This document shows positions 29,999 through 35,105 of a stretch of 35,105 nt of DNA, one piece after another. The DNA is taken from positions 1 through 35,105 of the forward strand of contig JAJDVM010000212.1 of the NCBI GenBank assembly GCA_022826125.1. Direction: 5' to 3'. Position numbers and translations under genes: made by a program. Each line of letters starts with the position of its first letter. Within the stretch, counting starts at the first letter, position 1. This stretch comes from Defluviicoccus sp. (GTDB taxonomy: Bacteria > Pseudomonadota > Alphaproteobacteria > MPNO01). Under the pieces are notes generated by a model, which saw only the letters and a program-made list of their open reading frames with translations, was not told the origin of the DNA and did no database searches.

Positions 29999-30472
29999 TC
30001 ACGCGGCGGCCGCGCTGGCGCGGGAGAGGCGGAGGTTCTTTCCGCCGAAGCGCAGCACGACGAATTCGCCGGGGCGCAGCCTCGCCTCGATCAGCTCGAA
30101 ATACGCCTCCGCCTTCGCGGGGTCGAGGAAGCGGTCGCGGCGGATCAGCCTGGAACGGATTTCGTCGGCTCCGGCGCGGTGCTCGCAGATATGGCACTGC
30201 AGATGGACCGGAGGCGGTTCGGCGGTGTCGCGGGCGCCGTTGAGGATTTGCCCGATGGTGCGCCGGGGCTTCTCGATGGCGGGGTAGTCGCGTGGCGCCT
30301 CGGGGTCGGACAGGATGGTGATCCGGAAGACGTGGCGCCGGTCGGCGCTGGCGAGATCGGGAATGCGCTCCAGGGTGCCGATATGGCGGCCGCGGAGGAG
30401 GATGTCGCAGAGATCGGGTCCGAGGCGGCGGAAACCGATATCGGTGGGGGAAACGGGGTGCGGTGCGGTCAT
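29999..30472 (-). CDS. Hypothetical 157-residue protein behind the macrodomain gene
   Basis: The product has CDILLRGRHIGTLERIPD and HVFRITILSDPEAPRDYPAI, again the G-x-x-I-G-x-L turn followed by a strand and helix seen in other small proteins here. A C-terminal half follows with one CHIC pair and ending in GEFVVLRFGGKNLRLSRA. CGGAGACA precedes the ATG. It starts 60 bases after the macrodomain stop on the same strand and is likely co-transcribed. I do not recognise a family. Confidence 0.62.
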   Translation of the reverse strand: MTAPHPVSPTDIGFRRLGPDLCDILLRGRHIGTLERIPDLASADRRHVFRITILSDPEAPRDYPAIEKPRRTIGQILNGARDTAEPPPVHLQCHICEHRAGADEIRSRLIRRDRFLDPAKAEAYFELIEARLRPGEFVVLRFGGKNLRLSRASAAAA

Positions 30473-30532
30473 CGGTTGTCTCCGGATCGGTGTTGGGTGG
30501 CTCGGGCGGTGGGCGTCGCGCGGGATGCTGGA

Positions 30533-31015
30533 TCACCTCCCTTCGCGGTGGGGCCGGTGAGTTGCGGGGGTAGCCGGCTCGAGGACGGTGATGGCGCAAT
30601 CGAGGCCGTGGAGTCGGGTGGCGATGAGCGGACGAACGGTGTGCCAGTCCAGGCCTCCGAGGCCGCAGCCGAGCGGCGGAATCGCGATCGAAGGTGTGCC
30701 GAGGCGTCGGATGGCCGTTGCCAGGTGGCGAAGGCCGGCATCGATGTCCTCGATGCGGCTGGGGTCGCGCCAATGCCGCTTGGTCGGGAAATGCGCGATC
30801 GCGCGCGGGCGGGCGGAGCCGGTGGGGAGGAACAGGACCCGGCCCGGGCGCAGCTCGCCGTCGTGGCAGGCCTGGCGGTAGGCGCGAAAGACCGAGGGGT
30901 AGCGCTGCTTGAATTGAAGCGCGAGGCCGCGGCCCATGACGCCGACGCAGTTGACGGGGTTGACCAGGACGTCGGCGGGTTGGGCGAAGATGTCGCCGCT
31001 GAGGAAGGTGAGCAT
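30533..31015 (-). CDS. DarG-like macrodomain protein
   Basis: The 160-residue product is a macrodomain: MLTFLSGDIFAQPADVLVNP, VNCVGVMGRGLALQFK, then PSVFRAYRQAC, HFPTKRHW and IPPLGCGLGGLDW. These are the motifs of the macrodomain of DarG, the antitoxin that removes ADP-ribose from thymidine in DNA and so reverses DarT. The long C-terminal part of DarG that binds the toxin is absent, and no DarT gene lies nearby, so this is an orphan eraser. The ATG at 31015 follows GGGGAGACC. A stand-alone hydrolase acting against a recipient's DarT is an attractive but untested reading. Confidence 0.9.
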   Translation of the reverse strand: MLTFLSGDIFAQPADVLVNPVNCVGVMGRGLALQFKQRYPSVFRAYRQACHDGELRPGRVLFLPTGSARPRAIAHFPTKRHWRDPSRIEDIDAGLRHLATAIRRLGTPSIAIPPLGCGLGGLDWHTVRPLIATRLHGLDCAITVLEPATPATHRPHREGR

Positions 31016-31179
31016 GACGGGGTCTCCCCTGGATGGGTCGGGCGGGATGCATGCCTTCCCTGGCCAACGCCGCCGGGTGACCGGGTTGACGGCGGTGTCG
31101 GTGGGTGCCCGGGTCTGGTGTCCGACCGGGCGGATTGGATGTCGAAAGAAACCGGGACATTCCCCCGCCCCTCCTGTCG

Positions 31180-31321
31180 ACACCCTCCGGAAGCTTCTCT
31201 CGGCTCCTTTCGGGGCATGTCGGGGAAGGATCGCGCGGAGCCGGCGCCGATGCGCTCGCGCTACGCCGGGGGAGGATTGAAGGGGGGAGAAGAACTCGGT
31301 GCGGCTGTCATGGCCGCGCAG
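31180..31321. repeat. Long intergenic repeat, copy B (contains box copy 13)
   Basis: It matches copy A at 27577 along about 140 bases. It fills much of the 325-base gap between the DUF1640-like gene and the macrodomain start; the rest holds one GGGAATGTCCC relative of the 26004 palindrome and no gene. Confidence 0.7.
31184..31207 (-). repeat. AAGCTT box, copy 13 (macrodomain)
   Basis: The minus strand reads GGAGCCGAGAGAAGCTTCCG, then GAGGG. It lies 168 bases upstream of the macrodomain start, the largest distance of all copies. Confidence 0.75.
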
Positions 31322-31340
31322 CGGATCCCAAGGCGAGGGA

Positions 31341-31661
31341 TCAGAGGAGCTTGATGGTTGCCATGATCGCGAGAATGGTGCCGATCTGCATGCCGGCGGT
31401 CCATTTGATGTTGGTGATGATCCTGTCGGCCAGGCGGGCTTCGAGTTTGCCCATCTCGGTGCGAACGTGCCCGATCTCGGTACGAAGTTCGGTGCGAAGG
31501 CGCTGCTCAAGGCGATCGAGGTCGTCCTTGGTTGCGAAATTGTCGTTGATCGTGTCGGCGAGGAGGCGCACCTGGGCAGAGGCGTGCTCGCGCGGAATGC
31601 CGGCGGCGACGAGGCGGTCGACGGCGGCGGCGGTATCGAACTTGATGGCGGGTTCGGCCAT
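31341..31661 (-). CDS. DUF1640-like coiled-coil protein with C-terminal membrane segment, copy 1
   Basis: The 106-residue product opens KFDTAAAVDRLVAAGIPREH and then ASAQVRLLADTINDNFATKD, then a coiled coil and a C-terminal membrane segment (GTILAIMATIKLL). That is the layout of DUF1640/CCDC90-like and Bdr-type proteins. Compared with the tandem copy at 31781 the coil is 11 residues longer (TELRTEIGHVRTEMG region), again one hendecad step. No other function is visible. Confidence 0.82.
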   Translation of the reverse strand: MAEPAIKFDTAAAVDRLVAAGIPREHASAQVRLLADTINDNFATKDDLDRLEQRLRTELRTEIGHVRTEMGKLEARLADRIITNIKWTAGMQIGTILAIMATIKLL

Positions 31662-31667
31662 GGCGGT

Positions 31668-31696
31668 ATGCTATGCGGGGCTGGAGGGGTTGTGAA
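31668..31696 (-). promoter_or_regulatory. TTCACA-17-TAGCAT promoter-like element, possibly leaderless
   Basis: TTCACA (31691-31696) and TAGCAT (31668-31673) are 17 bases apart, and ACCGCC separates the -10 from the ATG. A normal start point would fall on or next to the A of the ATG. No ribosome site is present. Confidence 0.6.
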
Positions 31697-31780
31697 GATA
31701 TCGGGAGGGGGCGCGGGGAGCACCTCTGGGCGCCTCCCGATCCGCCCTTTCCAGGCTTCGCTTTACTCGGGGTCGCGGGA

Positions 31781-32068
31781 TCAGAGGAGCTTGATGGCCG
31801 CGATGATCGCGAGAATGGTGCCGACCTGCATGCCGGCGGTCCATTTGATGGTGGTGATGATCTTGTCGCCGAGGCGGGTTTCGAGCTCGGCGATCTTGGT
31901 GAGCAGGCGCTGCTCGAGGCGATCGAGGTCGTCCTTGGTCGCGAAGTTGTCGTTGATCGTGTCGGCGAGGAGGCGCACCTGGGCGGAGGCGTGCTCGCGG
32001 GGGATGCCGGCGGCGACGAGCCGGTCGACCGCGGCGGCGGTATCGAACTTGATGGCGGGTTCGGCCAT
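31781..32068 (-). CDS. DUF1640-like coiled-coil protein with C-terminal membrane segment, copy 2
   Basis: The first 54 residues are identical to copy 1. The coil is shorter (LLTKIAELETRLGDK), and the end IKWTAGMQVGTILAIIAAIK differs from copy 1 at two or three positions. The tandem pair, with upstream elements, is a duplication of about 420 bases. Expression of two rod lengths side by side could give mixed oligomers. Confidence 0.82.
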   Translation of the reverse strand: MAEPAIKFDTAAAVDRLVAAGIPREHASAQVRLLADTINDNFATKDDLDRLEQRLLTKIAELETRLGDKIITTIKWTAGMQVGTILAIIAAIKLL

Positions 32069-32074
32069 GGCGGT

Positions 32075-32103
32075 ATCCTATGTCCGGTTGGAAGGGTTGT
32101 GAA
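32075..32103 (-). promoter_or_regulatory. TTCACA-17-TAGGAT promoter-like element, possibly leaderless
   Basis: TTCACA (32098-32103) and TAGGAT (32075-32080), 17 bases apart, sit 6 bases (ACCGCC) from the ATG. The -10 and spacer differ from copy 1 while the spacing is kept, which supports function. Confidence 0.6.
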
Positions 32104-32362
32104 GATGCCGGGACGGGGCGGGCGAGCGGCTCCAGGCGTTCCCGGCTGCGCCCTTTCCCGGCTCCGCTCTACTCGGGGCGGCGTGCGGCGCGGCCGCGGT
32201 CGACGGCATGGGCGAGGGTCTGAGGGTGTCCGTTAGGCGACCGTCCGGCGGACGCGGATCGCGCCGGGGGCCGCTCCGGGCAAATCGAGGCGATTCCTGT
32301 CTCGCAAGGCCTGTACGATATATTTCTCGGTGAGGGAGCGTCGAACGTACCTGGAGGAACGG

Positions 32363-32944
32363 ATGAAAGGCCTTCGCATCGGCTATGCCCGCTGCTCGAC
32401 GGAGAATCAGGATCTGGCGGCGCAGCGCTCGGCACTGGCTGAGCTCGGGGTGGCGCCGGAGCGCATCTATACCGATCGGGGGCTGACCGGGAGGAACCGG
32501 GCTCGGCCCGGTCTGGATCAGGCGCTGGCGGCGGTGCGGGGCGGGGACATGCTGGTGGTGACCAAGCTCGACCGGCTGGCCCGGTCGGTCCCCGACGCGC
32601 GCGAGATCGCCGATTGTCTGGTGGCGCAGGGGGTCGGGTTGATGGTGGGGAGCACGGTCTACGATCCGGCCGATCCGATGGGGAAGATGTTCTTCAACAT
32701 CCTCGCCACCTTCGCGGAGTTCGAGAGCGACCTGATCCGGATGCGGACGCGCGAGGGGATGGCGGTGGCCCGGGCGAAGGGCAGGCTCCGCGGGAAGAAG
32801 CCGAAGCTGTCGGATCGGCAGGCGCGCGAGCTGCGGCGCATGTACGACAGCGGGGAGTACAGCGTGAGCGATCTAGCTCACCTGTTCTCGGTCTCCCGGC
32901 CGACGATCTATCGTACTCTGCGGCGGCAAGCCGACCCTTCTTGA
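32363..32944 (+). CDS. Serine recombinase (resolvase/invertase family)
   Basis: The 193-residue enzyme has the N-terminal catalytic domain with the nucleophile S12 in GYARCSTENQD, TKLDRLARS at about 73-81, and the long helix region with FFNILATFAEFESDLIRMR. A C-terminal helix-turn-helix follows (SVSDLAHLFSVSRPTIYRTL). Length and motifs match Tn3-type resolvases. GGAGG precedes the ATG. It is the first plus-strand gene after the minus-strand accessory block and could resolve multimers of the element or belong to a lost transposon. The upstream gap (about 294 bases from 32069) has an AT-rich stretch near 32318-32328, but I cannot define a res site. Confidence 0.93.
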   Translation: MKGLRIGYARCSTENQDLAAQRSALAELGVAPERIYTDRGLTGRNRARPGLDQALAAVRGGDMLVVTKLDRLARSVPDAREIADCLVAQGVGLMVGSTVYDPADPMGKMFFNILATFAEFESDLIRMRTREGMAVARAKGRLRGKKPKLSDRQARELRRMYDSGEYSVSDLAHLFSVSRPTIYRTLRRQADPS

Positions 32945-32992
32945 TATTCGGCGGATTTGCGGAGATCGGCGTCCGCCTCGCGTAGTCGTTAA

Positions 32993-33066
32993 TCAGTCAC
33001 GCCGTGGGCGATATTGGAGTTCCGTCTCGGCCCATATTTCGTTGACGGTTTTCTCGCTGATGAAGT
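32993..33066 (-). pseudogene. Remnant of a second ParD antitoxin
   Basis: In one frame the sequence reads SEKTVNEIWAETELQYRPRR and D-stop, matching the end of the intact ParD at 33840 (KTANEIWAETERQYRARHD). The start of its ParE follows as GTG-ACT-GAT-TAA: the fourth codon, TAC in the intact gene, is a stop. The rest of both genes is gone. Confidence 0.75.
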
Positions 33067-33091
33067 GGCCCGTGGGTCAGGGCCGGGCGGA

Positions 33092-33388
33092 TCAGGCCGC
33101 GTCGCGGCGTCCGGAAATGGCTTCGCGCAGGCCTTCGAGCAGCCCCTCGAGCTTGGCCATGCGTTCGCGCAGCTTGGCGATCTCGTCGCGAAGCTCGGTA
33201 AATTGCGTCTGGGTATTCTCGCGAAGCTGAGCAAACTGCTTCTGGGTGTCGTCGCGCAGCGTGGCGAGGTCGGCGCGTACGGCCTTGACGTCGCTGCGCA
33301 GTTCGGAGCGGAGGGAAAAGTGGCTGCGGGCGACGACGCCGGCGAGTGCGACGCCAACGCCGAGGATAGCGATGAGTTCGGGGCTCAT
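33092..33388 (-). CDS. Membrane-anchored coiled-coil protein
   Basis: The 98-residue product has the anchor MSPELIAILGVGVALAGVVA, then a long coil (TQKQFAQLRENTQTQFTELR) and the ending MAKLEGLLEGLREAI. Both ends are almost identical to those of the 69-residue protein at 34790; only the middle differs. AAAGGA lies seven bases before the ATG at 33388. The function is unknown. Confidence 0.72.
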   Translation of the reverse strand: MSPELIAILGVGVALAGVVARSHFSLRSELRSDVKAVRADLATLRDDTQKQFAQLRENTQTQFTELRDEIAKLRERMAKLEGLLEGLREAISGRRDAA

Positions 33389-33556
33389 GGGCGGGATCCT
33401 TTCGCAGTTGTTGAGCGCGGGTTCCCGAAGATGGTGAATGCTAGGCCGGGAACGGTGCGGTGTCGAGTGACGCAAGGGGCTGCTCGGCGCGGGTTGACGA
33501 CAAGCGCCCCGACGAGCGTTCGCCGGGTCGCGGCGTGGAGTACGGATGGGGAGAGT

Positions 33557-33847
33557 TCAGAGATGGCGGGCAGCATCCATGCTTGCATGCAGGATGCGGA
33601 CGATCGGAACCCCACCTTCGTGCTCGAGGTAGAAGACGACGTGGGAGCGATGTCCGAAGCGTCGCAGGTCGGGCGCCAGATCTTCGGCGCTCCGGCCCAG
33701 CCGTGGGTTTGCGGCAAGGTTCCTGAAGCAGATGTCGAGCCCGTCGCGGTAACGCCGCGCCTGTTCGATAACAAGGGCCTCGATCGTGTAGCTGGCGATC
33801 CCCGCGAGATCGAGTTCCGCCAGCGCGGTCAGTCGGTAATCAGTCAT
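33557..33847 (-). CDS. parE: ParE-type toxin
   Basis: The 96-residue product has YRLTALAELDLAGIASYTIE, then a helix, LGRSAEDLAPDLRRFGHRSH and VVFYLEHEGG, ending VRILHASMDAARHL. This is a standard ParE of the gyrase-poisoning family. It begins 8 bases inside the ParD gene, so the two are translated together. Confidence 0.92.
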   Translation of the reverse strand: MTDYRLTALAELDLAGIASYTIEALVIEQARRYRDGLDICFRNLAANPRLGRSAEDLAPDLRRFGHRSHVVFYLEHEGGVPIVRILHASMDAARHL

Positions 33848-34094
33848 GGCGTGCGCGATATTGGCGTTCCGTCTCGGCCCATATCTCGTTGGCGGTTTTG
33901 TCTCCGACGCCGCTTTGCAGGCCATCTTGCACCGCTTGCTTGAGGGCGCGGAACCGGGCGTTCTGTTCCTGATCGCGGCGGATCAGATCGCGGAAATATT
34001 CGCTGTCGCTTCCGTATTCGCCGTTTTCGATCTGCGACCTGATCCACCTTTCCTGACGATCGGTGACCGTGATGCTCTTCTTGATCAGAGTCAT
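33840..34094 (-). CDS. parD: ParD-type antitoxin
   Basis: The 84-residue product begins with a ribbon-helix-helix DNA-binding unit (SITVTDRQERWIRSQIENGE, then YGSDSEYFRDLIRRD) followed by the toxin-binding tail. AAGGGGAAA precedes the ATG at 34094; a longer frame to 34139 has no such site. As in other ParDE pairs it should repress its own promoter and neutralise ParE. Confidence 0.92.
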   Translation of the reverse strand: MTLIKKSITVTDRQERWIRSQIENGEYGSDSEYFRDLIRRDQEQNARFRALKQAVQDGLQSGVGDKTANEIWAETERQYRARHD

Positions 34095-34397
34095 GCGGTT
34101 TCCCCTTCTGGTCGGAATATATGCGAGAATATCGGACACGCGCGTCGAGGAAAAAGGGAATTGGCGGCCGACGGTCCGCGCCGATGACAGTCGTCCCGAC
34201 GAGGGTTCGCCCGGCTCCGGCCGGCCTTCCTCGTTGTGGCGTGGGGTAGGGATGGGGTAAAACGCCAGACGCCGGAAGCGTGAACTTCCGGCGCCTGTGA
34301 AGTTAAACGCGGGCCCCGGGCGGCCGCACCGGTGCCGATCTCTGGCTATCAGTATCGGCGTGTGCGGTCAAGGGGCTCCGAACAGAAGGAGTCTGTC
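34095..34397. other. Intergenic region between ParD and a coiled-coil gene
   Basis: This stretch of about 303 bases holds one good hairpin at 34265-34297 (CGCCGGAAG pairs with CTTCCGGCG around CGTGAA), followed on the minus strand by GCGTTTTACC, so it could be a terminator. A segment near 34150-34250 resembles 33485-33560 weakly. No gene is evident. Confidence 0.5.
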
Positions 34398-34595
34398 ATG
34401 GCGACGACACTGGTTCGGGATCGTCTGGATGAGATCGAAGAGAGCTTGGAACTGCGCCTGCGGACTGCAAGCGATCGTAGCAAGGATACAGAGAGGATAA
34501 TGATCTTTGCCGCGCTCGTGGAAATCGAGAAGACACGCAAGATCGCGGAGATGAACCGGACGCTGTCGGAATTAAGTCGGCGGTTGAGCGAATGA
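34398..34595 (+). CDS. Small soluble coiled-coil protein
   Basis: The 65-residue product is helical and charged (VRDRLDEIEESLELRLRTAS, then EKTRKIAEMNRTLSELSRRL), without a membrane segment. AAGGAG lies seven bases before the ATG. It is one of the few plus-strand genes right of the relaxase. The function is unknown. Confidence 0.62.
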   Translation: MATTLVRDRLDEIEESLELRLRTASDRSKDTERIMIFAALVEIEKTRKIAEMNRTLSELSRRLSE

Positions 34596-34789
34596 AGCCG
34601 GGTCGGCGGTGGGAGCTGGGTTCTGTCGCTCGGTCTTCGGCGGTGCCCAACTCGGCAAGCAGGGTCTCGACGATCCGCTGGAGTGCCGGCAAGTCCTGGC
34701 CGGCGTAGCTCGAAACACGTTCTGGCAGGGGGCGGAACCGGGATCCGGACCGTGCAGGGCTAGCCGCGCGCCGCGTACGCCTGGGCGGA

Positions 34790-34999
34790 TCAGGCCGCGT
34801 CGCGGCGTCCGGAAATGGCTTCGCGCAGGCCTTCGAGCAGCCCTTCGAGCTTGGCCATGCGCTCGCGAAGGTCAGCGTGACCTTGCTCGACGCGATCGAG
34901 GCGTTGATCGAGGCGCTGAACGATGGCGCGTTGGTTGTTGAGGATCAGGCCGGCGATCGCGACGCCAACGCCGAGGATAGCGATGAGTTCGGGGCTCAT
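34790..34999 (-). CDS. Short membrane-anchored coiled-coil protein
   Basis: The 69-residue product has the same anchor (MSPELIAILGVGVAIAGLIL) and ending (MAKLEGLLEGLREAISGRR) as the protein at 33092, with a shorter, unrelated middle (IVQRLDQRLDRVEQGHADLR). The upstream 80 bases are also nearly identical. It looks like a duplicate whose rod was replaced or shortened. Confidence 0.72.
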   Translation of the reverse strand: MSPELIAILGVGVAIAGLILNNQRAIVQRLDQRLDRVEQGHADLRERMAKLEGLLEGLREAISGRRDAA

Positions 35000-35105
35000 G
35001 GGCGGGATCCTTTCGCAGTTGTTGAGCGCGGGTTCCCGAAGATGGCGAATGCTAGGCCGGGAACGGCGCGGTGTCGAGTGTCGGAACGGGCTGTTGGGTC
35101 CCGAT

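Larger units (their letters stand above)
31341..32178 (-). repeat. Tandem duplication of the DUF1640-like gene with its leader
   Basis: Each copy has gene, TTCACA element, a hairpin, and a degenerate AAGCTT-like box. The hairpins differ in sequence but both pair: TCGGGAGG with CCTCCCGA (31701-31708 and 31733-31740), and GCCGGGA with TCCCGGC (32107-32113 and 32140-32146). Paired changes of this kind suggest the structure is kept. Confidence 0.65.
33088..35090. repeat. Two copies of a coiled-coil gene with conserved ends and leader
   Basis: Copies lie at 33088-33480 and 34783-35090 in the same orientation, flanking ParDE. The first 90 and last 130 bases of each are nearly identical, and the centre differs. 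Recombination between them would delete ParDE. Confidence 0.65.

Noticed and set aside
32236-32362. Possible res site upstream of the resolvase
   Set aside because: There is an AT-rich patch, but I could not find the inverted half-sites of a resolvase binding region.
34396-34692. Minus-strand frame of 98 residues overlapping the coiled-coil gene at 34398
   Set aside because: The plus-strand gene has a good ribosome site and coil pattern; the minus frame is mostly Ser/Arg. Its first 20 residues look protein-like and could be a remnant, but I cannot support it.

Overview
The window is a GC-rich (well above 60 percent by eye) piece of a conjugative element, a plasmid or an integrative and conjugative element, most likely from a proteobacterium. 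An alphaproteobacterium fits the gene families, but nothing here fixes the genus. No replication, partition, rRNA, tRNA or CRISPR sequence was seen.

Layout. (1) 1-5700, plus strand: transfer genes. These are a DotA/TraY-type membrane protein cut by the left edge, a VirD4/TraG-type coupling protein, and an acidic single-pass membrane protein, joined by overlapping reading frames. (2) 5889-7528, plus strand: an Rpn-type PD-(D/E)XK nuclease and two small coiled-coil proteins. (3) 16386-7697, minus strand: the relaxase operon. A relaxase-domain paralogue that has lost two of its three metal ligands overlaps the start of a 1625-residue MobF relaxase-helicase, which is followed by a protein with two SLOG domains. 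(4) 16387-16914: a 528-base divergent gap with clustered palindromes and two G-quadruplex motifs, the best oriT candidate, followed by a small possible DNA-binding protein. (5) 17365-32068: 27 small genes, all on the minus strand and all reading toward the presumed oriT. Many form one-gene cassettes made of a repeated AAGCTT-centred box, a gene and a terminator hairpin. (6) 32363-35105: a serine resolvase, an intact ParDE pair with the remains of a second, and more small coiled-coil genes.

The accessory block encodes two SSB proteins, a NADAR protein, a DarG-like macrodomain protein, an AlkB-like dioxygenase, a DUF4326 protein, two further SLOG proteins (four SLOG domains in the window), a RelE/ParE-type pair, and a set of membrane-anchored coiled-coil proteins. 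Several of the latter have 11-residue repeats, and most share a TTCACA-17 bp-TANNNT promoter-like element.

How it may work together (inference): the block lies next to the relaxase and is read toward the likely oriT, as expected of a plasmid leading region, which enters the recipient first. SSBs, a repair enzyme and proteins that remove or bind ADP-ribose and nucleotide ligands would suit protection of incoming DNA from recipient defences such as DarT-type DNA ADP-ribosylation or nucleotide signalling. The cassette design, with whole-cassette duplication of ssb, points to an array that grows by adding one-gene units.
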